Positions 32,340 through 41,195 of a stretch of DNA of 64,000 bases are shown one piece after another. Source of the stretch: Bacteroidota bacterium. Its GTDB lineage: Bacteria > Bacteroidota > Bacteroidia > Bacteroidales > UBA7960. The notes under the pieces were generated by a model. It saw only the letters and a list, made by a program, of their open reading frames with translations, made no database searches and was not told the origin of the DNA. How positions within the stretch are numbered: position 1 is the first letter of the stretch; each line of letters begins with the position of its first letter. The DNA lies in NCBI GenBank assembly GCA_007693555.1, contig REDJ01000119.1, positions 1-64,000 of the forward strand. The letters are read 5' to 3'. The position numbers and the translations under genes were made by a program.

Positions 32340-32504
32340 AACAGTAATATTTAGTTATGAAAGTAATTACATTTGTAAAATATGAAACGGCCAAAAATAA
32401 TAATATTTGGCAATTAGGAATCTTCTTAAATGGATTTAATTCCGGGAAGCAAATAATCATTGGATTGAAAACAGTTAATTGAAAAAGCCTAATTTTACAG
32501 AGAG

Positions 32505-32753
32505 TTATTTTAATAGCTCAGAAATGTCAAATTCGTTTTTATAAAGGCTTAAAATTTCGTCAGTGGTTAGGGTTTCGACTTTTTCAATTTTATTATTGGT
32601 GGGCACATACCATACTTCAGCAAAAAAACCAAATAAAGTATATAATTTGATATCGAAGTACAGAAACTTTCTTACAGCAATTTCATTACCATGCTCAAAA
32701 ACCAGGTATACCTTCTCTTTCAGTGGATATTTATCAAATTCACGGGCATCCAT
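32505..32753 (-). CDS. Hypothetical protein
   Basis: 82 aa ORF in its own intergenic interval; no recognised domain. Confidence 0.5.
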   Translation of the reverse strand: MDAREFDKYPLKEKVYLVFEHGNEIAVRKFLYFDIKLYTLFGFFAEVWYVPTNNKIEKVETLTTDEILSLYKNEFDISELLK

Positions 32754-32838
32754 AAGCTGTAAAGTAAATCACATCAAAAATAATTAAAACTAGCAACATC
32801 CAAAAAGAATCAAATCAAAACCATTAAACAAAAGTGGT

Positions 32839-33576
32839 ATGCAAATAAAACAAAATATTCCCAATGTTATTACCTGTCTAAACATTTTATCCGGCAGTAT
32901 TGCTGTATTTTTTGCATTTGAAGGATTATTTCATCTGGCAGCAATTTTTGTGGGCATTGCTGCAATGCTTGATTTTTTAGATGGCACAGTTGCCAGATTA
33001 CTCAATGCTTACAGCGAAATTGGCAAGGAACTGGATTCACTAGCCGACCTTATCAGCTTTGGTTTTGCTCCTTCTATTGTTTTATTGAGGCTATTGCAGG
33101 AAGCCCATGGAAATATTGCGGTAATTGTGCATCATATGGATATACTTCCTTTTGTGGCATTTTTTGTTACATTGTTTTCTGCTTTGCGACTTGCAAAATT
33201 CAATCTTGACCAAAAACAATCGGAAAGTTTTATAGGATTACCTACACCTGCAAATGCTATATTTATTGTCTCCCTGCCATTTGCTGTTTATTATGGTAAC
33301 GAAACGTATTTTTTGCATCCGTTGTTTTTTGCTTTGCTAAATAATAAGTTGGCATTGCTTATACTTATTGCTGTATTATCTTATCTTCTTATTTCATCTT
33401 TACCACTTTTTTCCTTAAAGCTTAAATCGTTTAAAATCAAAGAAAATCTTATACGATATATTTTTCTTGTTTTCAGCATACTGCTAATACTTCTGTTTCA
33501 GTGGTATGCCATTTCCATTATTATCATTTTTTATGTAATTTTATCTTTAGCAGAAAAAGTTGCGAACAGGATATAA
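32839..33576 (+). CDS. pssA: CDP-diacylglycerol--serine O-phosphatidyltransferase
   Basis: 245 aa; CDP-alcohol motif DFLDGTVARLLNAYSEIGKELDSLADLISFGFAPS. Confidence 0.92.
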   Translation: MQIKQNIPNVITCLNILSGSIAVFFAFEGLFHLAAIFVGIAAMLDFLDGTVARLLNAYSEIGKELDSLADLISFGFAPSIVLLRLLQEAHGNIAVIVHHMDILPFVAFFVTLFSALRLAKFNLDQKQSESFIGLPTPANAIFIVSLPFAVYYGNETYFLHPLFFALLNNKLALLILIAVLSYLLISSLPLFSLKLKSFKIKENLIRYIFLVFSILLILLFQWYAISIIIIFYVILSLAEKVANRI

Positions 33577-33640
33577 AAACATAATCTTTTAGTTACACCT
33601 TATTTTATTGAAATAATTTACTTCAGAAGAAAAAGGAAAT

Positions 33641-34003
33641 ATGGCAGAATTCCATGAACTTGGTAAAAGTGGCGAGTTACTAGCCGTGCAGCACTTTGTA
33701 AGTAAAGGCTACAAAATACTTGAAACCAACTGGAGAAAAGGTTCACTTGAGATTGACATTATTGCAATTAAAAATGATGTCCTTGTAATTGCTGAAGTAA
33801 AAACCAGGAGCACCAATTATTTTGGTGAGCCCGAGGAATTTGTAACTAAATCTAAACAAAAGAATCTCATTCGGGCAGCAAACCGTTATATTTTAGAGAA
33901 AGACCTGGATGTAGAAACCCGGTTCGACATCATTTCTGTATTAACCAATGGACTTGAACACAAGATCCATCATATTGAAGATGCCTTTTATCCTACCTTA
34001 TAA
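33641..34003 (+). CDS. YraN family protein (UPF0102)
   Basis: 120 aa; GKSGELLAVQHFVSKGYKILETNWRKGSLEIDIIAIKNDVLVIAEVKTRS. Confidence 0.9.
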   Translation: MAEFHELGKSGELLAVQHFVSKGYKILETNWRKGSLEIDIIAIKNDVLVIAEVKTRSTNYFGEPEEFVTKSKQKNLIRAANRYILEKDLDVETRFDIISVLTNGLEHKIHHIEDAFYPTL

Positions 34004-34154
34004 ACAGCATTGTTTATTTATTTACACCTTTTGAACTTTCAACTTTATTAACCGTTAAATTTTATTATTCTTTAAAAAGGTAAAAATAATTTTGTAAAAT
34101 TTTTTAAAGAATTTCTAATTTCAATATTATTGTTTAACTATAAAAAATAAAGAA

Positions 34155-34850
34155 ATGGAAAACAAAGTTATGCAAGAACAGGAAGTAGTAAGATTACCAT
34201 TGATTGGCGACCCGGCTCCATCGTTTAAAGCCAAAACCACAATGGGTCCTTTGAATTTTCCGGAGGATTATAAAGGTAAGTGGGTGATATTGTTTAGCCA
34301 TCCTGCTGATTTTACCCCGGTGTGCACCACCGAATTTATGACCTTTGCCGTAATGCAGGAAGAATTTCGCAAGCTGAATACCGAGCTTATTGGTTTGTCA
34401 ATTGACAGCATCTATGCTCACATTGCCTGGTTGAGGACTATAAAGGAAAAAATTGAGTTCAAGGGAATGAAAAATGTTGAGGTTAATTTTCCTGTTATTG
34501 AAGATTTAAAAATGGATGTCTCCAGGAAATTTGGCATGGTACAACCCAATGCCTCTACCACTCAAGCTGTGCGTGCCGTATTCATTATGGATCCTGAGGC
34601 AAAGGTTCGTGCAATCCTTTATTATCCCTTAAGCACCGGCCGTAACATGGATGAAATCAAGAGAATGATCATTGCCATGCAGAAAGCTGACAAAGAGCAG
34701 ATCGCAACACCTGCCAACTGGCAACCTGGTGATGATGTCATTATTCCTCCTCCTGGATCATGTGGTACCGCAAAAGAAAGGGTAGAAAGTCAGGATGAAA
34801 ATACCTATTGCCTGGATTGGTTTATGTGTTTCAGAAAAGAAAAGAAATAA
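34155..34850 (+). CDS. Peroxiredoxin (AhpC/TSA, 1-Cys Prx6-like)
   Basis: 231 aa; HPADFTPVCTTEFMTFA. Confidence 0.93.
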   Translation: MENKVMQEQEVVRLPLIGDPAPSFKAKTTMGPLNFPEDYKGKWVILFSHPADFTPVCTTEFMTFAVMQEEFRKLNTELIGLSIDSIYAHIAWLRTIKEKIEFKGMKNVEVNFPVIEDLKMDVSRKFGMVQPNASTTQAVRAVFIMDPEAKVRAILYYPLSTGRNMDEIKRMIIAMQKADKEQIATPANWQPGDDVIIPPPGSCGTAKERVESQDENTYCLDWFMCFRKEKK

Positions 34851-34874
34851 CAAGATTGAACTGCATTTTCTATT

Positions 34875-34901
34875 AAGCGCCTTATAACAGGCGCTTTTTT
34901 T
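34875..34901 (+). terminator. Rho-independent terminator after peroxiredoxin
   Basis: AAGCGCC / GGCGCTT stem followed by T-run. Confidence 0.85.
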
Positions 34902-35006
34902 ATTCTGATTTTTTTAAGTTTTCAATATTATATATGACTTTACTCCTTCTTACATTTACATATTATTTATGAACTCATCTTAAGTTCAGCATTTATCAAC
35001 AAAATA

Positions 35007-35037
35007 GTTGCAATTGATATATTATTTTATATTTTTG
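35007..35037 (+). promoter_or_regulatory. Bacteroidota-type sigma-A promoter for the TM2 gene
   Basis: GTTG (35007-35010), 19-nt spacer, TATTTTTG (35030-35037) matching the TTTG/TAnnTTTG consensus. Confidence 0.6.
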
Positions 35038-35085
35038 CAGAGCTTTCAAAGCTTTTTACGTTATATTAACAAAAACTATTTGCTT

Positions 35086-35502
35086 ATGAAAAAATTATGG
35101 ACATTATTGATTGTTGTCTTTCTGGGAATTTCTGCTACACAAGCCGGAACATCCTATCACCTTGACAATGCAGCTATTGACGAAATGTTTGCCCGGGCTG
35201 AACTGGTTGACTTGAATTCTACATCACCTATGGCTCCGTTGGCAGATATGGGTTATGCCAATCAAACGTTTTTTGAACAAGACAAGGATCCGCTTGTAGC
35301 ATTTCTGTTAAGCTGGTTTTTAGGTTATCTTGGTATCCACAGGGCTTACCTTGGCACATCCACGGGTACCATTGTTGGCTATATCCTTACACTGGGAGGT
35401 TGTGGTATTGTGGCAACCATCGACTGGATTATGCTTTTAATAGGTCTGGTAAATAACGATATAAGTCAATATATCGATAATCCCAGGTTTTTTATGTGGT
35501 AA
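35086..35502 (+). CDS. TM2 domain-containing protein with N-terminal signal peptide
   Basis: Start at MKKLWTLLIVVFLGISATQA rather than the ORF-track start 35008; TM2 motif LLSWFLGYLGIHRAYLGTSTGTIVGYILTLGGCGIVATIDWIMLL. Confidence 0.85.
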   Translation: MKKLWTLLIVVFLGISATQAGTSYHLDNAAIDEMFARAELVDLNSTSPMAPLADMGYANQTFFEQDKDPLVAFLLSWFLGYLGIHRAYLGTSTGTIVGYILTLGGCGIVATIDWIMLLIGLVNNDISQYIDNPRFFMW

Positions 35503-35524
35503 ACAAAGAATTCATTTGAGAATT

Positions 35525-35560
35525 AAAAAAGCTTTCGGCATACCACCGGAAGCTTTTTTT
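35525..35560. terminator. Bidirectional terminator between convergent genes
   Basis: AAAAAAGCTTTCGG...CCGGAAGCTTTTTTT. Confidence 0.75.
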
Positions 35561-36467
35561 ATAATAGAGCCTGGAAGTATTTTCTCTGACTGAAGCTGAG
35601 CTGCTTATTATTATTAAGAAGTTCCAAAAAATCTTTTCTTATTTCAACAGCAAGTTCATTTTTTTCGAGCAAGAGTAATATTTCATGATAATGGAAGAGA
35701 TAAATAAGATTTTCGGGATATTCACCGACCAGCCATGCAGCATGCTGCAAAGCCTGAGAAAAATCCTGCTCCAATTCAAGAAATATTTTCATAAGAAAAT
35801 AATGCGCTTCTGTCTTTATGACTATGTTATTGCTATGAGTAGCCGCTTTTAATTGTTCTAAACCTTTTTGCATATCTCCCCTTGGATAAAACAAAGCATA
35901 AACCATCAGAAAGGGATACCTTCGGCTTCCATAATCGGCCATGTAGTTATAAAGTCCGGATGTAAGATAAAAATCCGGATGAATATTCTCTCTTCCAAGG
36001 GATAATTCAAGATAATCTGTGCAGTTTCTCATATGCCTTAATGCCCTTAAATATTCTGAATTCATAAGTTCAATCCGGGCTTTTAAAGCATACAGGTTTA
36101 TGAATTGAAAAACATCGTTATAATTGTAGTTTTTTGTTTTAACCAATTCTTTCGCGAGGCTCTCGGCTTTTACAAGGCTTGCCTGATAGTTTTTTTGTTG
36201 CAGTAAATCCAAATCATTACTGATAATCTGCCACCAATAATACTGAGCCCTCATCAAATGGGACATGTAATGTTCAGGAAAGTTTTTCTCCATGCGCCTG
36301 ATAATTGAATCAGATACCTGGAATTGGAAATTATACAAAGTAATCATAGCCTTTTGAGCATCGCTTTTAACAGGATTTGCCTGTAAAGGACAATTTCCAC
36401 TTGTCAATGAGATGAAACCCACAAACAATAAAAAGTATTTAAAACCCTTGAACATTTTGTTCTTCAC
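35559..36467 (-). CDS. Hypothetical helical (TPR-like) protein with signal peptide
   Basis: 302 aa; repeated helical segments (YLRALRHMRNCTDYLELSLG; FSQALQHAAWLVGEYPENLIYLFHYHEILLLLEK). Confidence 0.7.
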   Translation of the reverse strand: MKNKMFKGFKYFLLFVGFISLTSGNCPLQANPVKSDAQKAMITLYNFQFQVSDSIIRRMEKNFPEHYMSHLMRAQYYWWQIISNDLDLLQQKNYQASLVKAESLAKELVKTKNYNYNDVFQFINLYALKARIELMNSEYLRALRHMRNCTDYLELSLGRENIHPDFYLTSGLYNYMADYGSRRYPFLMVYALFYPRGDMQKGLEQLKAATHSNNIVIKTEAHYFLMKIFLELEQDFSQALQHAAWLVGEYPENLIYLFHYHEILLLLEKNELAVEIRKDFLELLNNNKQLSFSQRKYFQALL

Positions 36468-37368
36468 TTAACTGATACAAATCTAAAACAAAATCTTTCA
36501 GCAATTCCTTGTGAGCTGCCATTCTATTAAGATTTCCCTGTTGTGCAAGATATTCAGCCTGCCTGATGCCTCCAAAATAAAAGGACTGAAACATTCCCAG
36601 GCCAATTACAAAGCCACTGATATATAAGTTGCTCCATGCCATATAACCGGCAAGTCCCAGTGAGGTGATTTGAGAGCCGGCGTTCAGAAGTCCTTTCCCC
36701 GGATAACCGGCATAAAAGTGTCCTGTTCCGGGAAGAAAAGTAGATAGCTTAGCCGCCCTGTCAGGAGACCTTTTTTCAGGCACACTGCATTCACAAAAAA
36801 ATATGTCTAGTTTACCCATCAGGCTATCTGCTTTTTGTGGCTCAAACTGATTTAACAGCAACAATTCAATGGTTTTATCCCGGGCAAGGTCCCAATCCTC
36901 AGACATAATTGCGGCCAGCGAATAAAGGAGCATCACAGGCGGCGAATCATAGAATTCGGGATAAAAATGTTGAATTTGCCCTAAAACACCGATTGCTGAA
37001 GAATAATTTGCTGACATATAATCACAAAAAGCCATTTCATACAAAATCTGCCGGTGCAGTTCAGGAAACCGGCTCAAATGTGCTGAACGTTGCAAGTCTC
37101 TTCTTGCTTTCGAAAAGTCTCCCCTTTGTTTCAGCGCCTGAGCTCTTCCCAGATTTGCTTCCATCCTTTGCCTGGCATCTCCTGAAAAAAAATATGCCCT
37201 TTCAAAAGCAATGGCTGCCTCAAAAAAATTACCCTGAACGAATAATTCTTCAGCCTCTTTTATAAACTTCTCAACCTGACTTTCGGCTCTGGTTTCATGG
37301 GAAAAGTTTACGCAGAGGGATATGAATATCAAGCAAAATACGCTGATCCATTTCATAGTTAAATTCAT
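36439..37368 (-). CDS. TPR protein with C-terminal TM2/DUF5683-like membrane segment
   Basis: The ORF track opens at 37509, but MNLTMKWISVFCLIFISLCVNFSHETRA (signal peptide) begins at 37368. C-term RSPDRAAKLSTFLPGTGHFYAGYPGKGLLNAG. Confidence 0.7.
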   Translation of the reverse strand: MNLTMKWISVFCLIFISLCVNFSHETRAESQVEKFIKEAEELFVQGNFFEAAIAFERAYFFSGDARQRMEANLGRAQALKQRGDFSKARRDLQRSAHLSRFPELHRQILYEMAFCDYMSANYSSAIGVLGQIQHFYPEFYDSPPVMLLYSLAAIMSEDWDLARDKTIELLLLNQFEPQKADSLMGKLDIFFCECSVPEKRSPDRAAKLSTFLPGTGHFYAGYPGKGLLNAGSQITSLGLAGYMAWSNLYISGFVIGLGMFQSFYFGGIRQAEYLAQQGNLNRMAAHKELLKDFVLDLYQLSEEQNVQGF

Positions 37369-38170
37369 TTTTGACCCGTTGAACAGAAATAACACTGCCC
37401 CATATATTACCAATATAAAAAATTCCGGATAATCCTGCTGAAATAAGAAAAAAAGGATTGCTGCTGCCCAGCCTGTTATAAAAATCGTAAGTTGCTGCAA
37501 GCATTGCACCTACATATAAAAAACCGGCAATACCTTCAGCAGTTTTTCCTGCATATATTCTACCCATACCCGGCACTGCTGCCGACATGAGTCCTGCCAG
37601 AAAAGGAGAGCGATTTGGGGCACTCTTAATCCTTTCATAATAATTGACCAGTTTTTCTTCTTCTGCAGCCATAAAACTCAATTTACCTGTGAAGCCGGCA
37701 GAGTATCTCTGAAAATCGTCCAACCGCCTGTCCAAAAGTGATATGCCTGCCAGTTGAAAGTTCTTCATTTCTATTATTTCCCTTGAAAAGTTGTCATCAA
37801 AAAGATTTAATCGTGCCAATGATTTTTCTCTTTCCCCAAGGTAGGTAAGATTATATGCTGCAAAGAAATTTGACTTCTCAAACCATGAGCTTTCCCTGCT
37901 TACCATTGCAAGATACCAGGCTGAAGCTTCCAGGGCTTTTTGGTTATACAGCGTCCATCCTGTAAGGTAATATATAGTATCCTGCTGTAAAGAGTTATCT
38001 GATTGGAGATTTTCGAGCAGAAACAGGGCTTCATCATTATTCTGCCTGCCAAGCAAATGGTTAATAAATTTGAGTTCTTTGCTTATTTCTTCTTCTGTTT
38101 GCGCAAAAACAGTCATATTGTTTTGCAAAAGAAAGAAAAGAAGAAAGCATAAACCCGTAAATTTCATCAT
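37295..38170 (-). CDS. TPR-like protein with C-terminal TM2/DUF5683-like membrane segment (paralogue of neighbour)
   Basis: 291 aa; signal peptide; C-term RSPFLAGLMSAAVPGMGRIYAGKTAEGIAGFLYVGAMLAATYDFYNRLG. Confidence 0.72.
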   Translation of the reverse strand: MMKFTGLCFLLFFLLQNNMTVFAQTEEEISKELKFINHLLGRQNNDEALFLLENLQSDNSLQQDTIYYLTGWTLYNQKALEASAWYLAMVSRESSWFEKSNFFAAYNLTYLGEREKSLARLNLFDDNFSREIIEMKNFQLAGISLLDRRLDDFQRYSAGFTGKLSFMAAEEEKLVNYYERIKSAPNRSPFLAGLMSAAVPGMGRIYAGKTAEGIAGFLYVGAMLAATYDFYNRLGSSNPFFLISAGLSGIFYIGNIWGSVISVQRVKNEFNYEMDQRILLDIHIPLRKLFP

Positions 38171-38175
38171 TATGC

Positions 38176-38646
38176 CTATTTATAAACATCAGTTTCTTCT
38201 CTGACTTTCCCGCTGTTTTCATCTATCATCAATGGATGCACATCCAATGCAGAGATTCGGTTGCAACGCATAAGTCTGTCCGAAGTTGTAAAGATACCCT
38301 TAACCAATCCATACCGGTAAATCAGATCTCTGCTAAAATTTGAGCAATTATGCACATACAGGCATTCGGAGGGCAATTGGGGAGAAATAAAGCGTTGATA
38401 GGTATACATAAGTCCCCCAAATAAAAGACTTACGGGGTTGTTTCTGATGAAAAAGTTATCAGATCTTGTGCGCATAAATTTTACATCATGCGAGTGTAAA
38501 TGCTTTTTTTCATCAATCTCCTTATCAAAAAGCATTGAAAAATCTGAAACAGGAGGCGAAGCTACGGAAAAACTGATTGCTCCTGCAATTAAAATAATTA
38601 CAATTACATATTTAGTTGCGAAGTTTTGCATCGGAAGGTATTTCAA
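38176..38646 (-). CDS. YidD-like (haemolytic domain, PF01809-like) protein with N-terminal hydrophobic/signal segment
   Basis: 156 aa; LMYTYQRFISPQLPSECLYVHNCSNFSRDLIYRYGLVKGIFTTSDRLMRCNR aligns to the YidD pattern YQ-x-ISP...C...CS...GL-KG...R-RC. Confidence 0.75.
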   Translation of the reverse strand: MKYLPMQNFATKYVIVIILIAGAISFSVASPPVSDFSMLFDKEIDEKKHLHSHDVKFMRTRSDNFFIRNNPVSLLFGGLMYTYQRFISPQLPSECLYVHNCSNFSRDLIYRYGLVKGIFTTSDRLMRCNRISALDVHPLMIDENSGKVREETDVYK

Positions 38647-39322
38647 AATTAAACCAGGGACTCAAAGCCTGATGATTTACTCTGATATCCGAGAAACGTA
38701 TACGATTGATTATTGAATCATTGCCCAGGTAATTAAATTCGGTAATCAGGGTGGGCAGATATACATCACCAATGTATTGAAATTCGGAATAATATACTTT
38801 TTTTGCCAGATTTCTCTGGGCGTCATAGTAGCCCGCATATATGGGCTTGAAGTTTTCGTGAACCAGTTCTATCCTGTTAAACAGATGATAAAGTGATGCC
38901 GGAGGAAACCATTCTGTTATTACCAGTCCGTCTTCAAATCGTGTACTCATTTGATGGAAACCTAAATCTGTAAGCCCAAGATCTTGTGTTTTACCCTGCA
39001 AAAAAAAATGAATCAATCCCGATTCTGTAGAGTATTCAACTCCCTGTTCATAAGAAACAGTATTTTCTTTTTCATTGTAAATGCTCACTTCACCCTTGTT
39101 ATTGGTTATCATAACCTGATGTGCAGGTTGAATATAGCGTGAAATCATACGGCCATCACCGGCAAGGAAAAACAATTCAGCTTCTACTCTTACAACCTTA
39201 CCGCGATGCAGACTTTGACTTTCCATGTGCATCATCACTCTCTCCACAGTCATACTATGAAAAGAAGTCAATAAAAATGAGAGAACTAACAGATGGATTA
39301 ACAACACTGGTTTTATTCGCAT
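38612..39322 (-). CDS. LolA-like outer-membrane lipoprotein carrier family protein
   Basis: 236 aa; signal peptide; beta-rich periplasmic protein VVRVEAELFFLAGDGRMISRYIQPAHQVMITNNKGEVSIYNEKENTVSYEQG. Family call is tentative. Confidence 0.55.
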   Translation of the reverse strand: MRIKPVLLIHLLVLSFLLTSFHSMTVERVMMHMESQSLHRGKVVRVEAELFFLAGDGRMISRYIQPAHQVMITNNKGEVSIYNEKENTVSYEQGVEYSTESGLIHFFLQGKTQDLGLTDLGFHQMSTRFEDGLVITEWFPPASLYHLFNRIELVHENFKPIYAGYYDAQRNLAKKVYYSEFQYIGDVYLPTLITEFNYLGNDSIINRIRFSDIRVNHQALSPWFNFEIPSDAKLRN

Positions 39323-39422
39323 AAATATAATTGTATGATTTGTTATGCTTGAGATGCAAAAATAAAAATAATAATGAGAAAAGCCTATGATGTAAAAAGT
39401 ATGATGTATGATGTATGATATA

Positions 39423-39505
39423 GGGTTTTGAAAGCCGAAGGCTAAAAAACCCGTTTATACGGGACTGGGAACCGAAGGTTAAAAATCCCGCTCATACGTG
39501 GTTAA
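39423..39505. repeat. Two tandem imperfect ~35-bp hairpin-forming repeats
   Basis: GAAAGCCGAAGGCTAAAAAACCCGTTTATACGGGA and GGGAACCGAAGGTTAAAAATCCCGCTCATACGTGG; paired changes AGCC/GGCT versus AACC/GGTT around GAA loops. Confidence 0.7.
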
Positions 39506-39511
39506 ATTGCG

Positions 39512-41023
39512 CTAGAGTTTTAGTACAATTCTGAATGTGGTGCCTTCAGGTGAAGATGATTTAACAAAGATTTTGCCTTTATGATAGTTTTCTATAATAC
39601 GCTTGCTTAAAGACAAACCAAGTCCCCAGCCACGTTTTTTACTTGTAAAACCGGGTTGAAAAATGTCTTTGAATTTTCCTTTTGGGATACCCTTTCCGGT
39701 ATCTGAAATATCAATATAAACTTTTCTTGTATTTTTATAAATGTCAACACTAACAGAACCATTTCCCGACATTGCATCCACAGCATTCCTGCAAATATTC
39801 TCAAGAACCCACCCAAAAAGATTCAGATTTAATGGAACTGCAGGATTTTCATCAGTATGATCATTCAAATAAAATTTCACCTTTTGTGTGGTGCGGGTTT
39901 TCATATAATCAATACTCTCTCTTACAGCATCTGCAATGGGATAGGGTGTAAGTTTAGGAGCAGAGCCGATTTTTGAAAATCTTTCAGTAATGTTTTCCAG
40001 CCTTCCTACATCTTTTTGTATTTCACTTATTGTGGTTTCATCAACCCCTTTATCTTTTAATAACTCTACCCATGCAATTAATGAAGAAATTGGAGTACCC
40101 AACTGATGGGCTGTTTCCTTCGACATCCCCACCCATACCTGGTTTTGCTCAGCATTACGGGCAATACTGAAAAGAATATAGGCAACTATAAGAAAAATTC
40201 CTATGGCAATAAATTGTGCAATGGGGTAATATCTTAACTGAGTAAGCAAAAAAGAGTGCGTATAAAAAACATGACATGTTCCATGCAGAGGAAGTTCTAT
40301 AACCAATGGCTCGTTTCTATCGGCCATGGCATTTATGGTTTGCTGAACGTAAATACTGTCATTAAGATCTCCGTTGCCAATATTTCCAGCAGCAATAATG
40401 CGGGTTTTGGCGCTATCGGTAATTATTACCGGAACATTGGCAGAATTGATAACAACTTCACTGAGAAAAGAATCTATGAGATCATCCATAACTTCTTTCA
40501 TACTGGTGAAAAGCCAGGAATCACGATAAAAAAGTGAGTCTACCTGACCTTCAATTATGAAAATGGGTATGGGATCATATTCTGAAAACATTTGCCTGAG
40601 TTCATCTTCAAATGGCTGTCCATCGAGAAATTCAGACTCATCGCCCTTACCAAAAACATTTCTGTGAGCTGTTATTATATTATCAGGATTAACTACAACT
40701 ACAGGAATAGTTGTATTGTCTTCCAGTATTCTCATGTAGAATTCTATATCCTGGCCATTATCAATAATTTTCCGGGTAGCTTCAGCCCATAGCATTACAC
40801 GTTTGCGCTCTTCCTCCCGCATTTGTTCAAAAAACTCCTCAGTAACCAGGACAAGGTTAGCCCTGCTTTGCACAGCATCAGCCCAAATACGGACTTTTTG
40901 AAGCTCATCTTCTGCTATCTGATTTACCAGAATATTGGTATAGTACAACGACAGACCTACTATTGCAGCTGCAAAACCCAGTAAGTAAACCTTCCATCGT
41001 TGCTTTTTACTGTATATATCCAA
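39512..41023 (-). CDS. Sensor histidine kinase
   Basis: 503 aa; two TM segments; HQLGTPISSLIAWVELL (H box), NICRNAVDAM (N box), DTGKGIPKG (G1), GWGLGLSLSKRIIENYHKG. Confidence 0.92.
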   Translation of the reverse strand: MDIYSKKQRWKVYLLGFAAAIVGLSLYYTNILVNQIAEDELQKVRIWADAVQSRANLVLVTEEFFEQMREEERKRVMLWAEATRKIIDNGQDIEFYMRILEDNTTIPVVVVNPDNIITAHRNVFGKGDESEFLDGQPFEDELRQMFSEYDPIPIFIIEGQVDSLFYRDSWLFTSMKEVMDDLIDSFLSEVVINSANVPVIITDSAKTRIIAAGNIGNGDLNDSIYVQQTINAMADRNEPLVIELPLHGTCHVFYTHSFLLTQLRYYPIAQFIAIGIFLIVAYILFSIARNAEQNQVWVGMSKETAHQLGTPISSLIAWVELLKDKGVDETTISEIQKDVGRLENITERFSKIGSAPKLTPYPIADAVRESIDYMKTRTTQKVKFYLNDHTDENPAVPLNLNLFGWVLENICRNAVDAMSGNGSVSVDIYKNTRKVYIDISDTGKGIPKGKFKDIFQPGFTSKKRGWGLGLSLSKRIIENYHKGKIFVKSSSPEGTTFRIVLKL

Positions 41024-41195
41024 AGTGTAAAATTTTTCGTTGCTAAAGTAGAATCAAATTTACTAACCTTCAAGCATTGAAAATAACCGGGAAAGAATTC
41101 TCCCAATTAAGGCTTATCCGGATTATTAAATTTGTAACGAATCCCTTGTTATAATATTATTCTTTACTTGCAGCATAAACAAATCAAATCAGCAA

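Noticed and set aside
34087-34094. TAATTTTG as promoter of the peroxiredoxin gene
   Set aside because: The -7 box matches TAnnTTTG but no convincing TTTG -33 element was found at the right spacing; left unannotated.
39386-39505. Possible CRISPR array
   Set aside because: Only two imperfect, hairpin-type copies with no spacer pattern and no cas genes.
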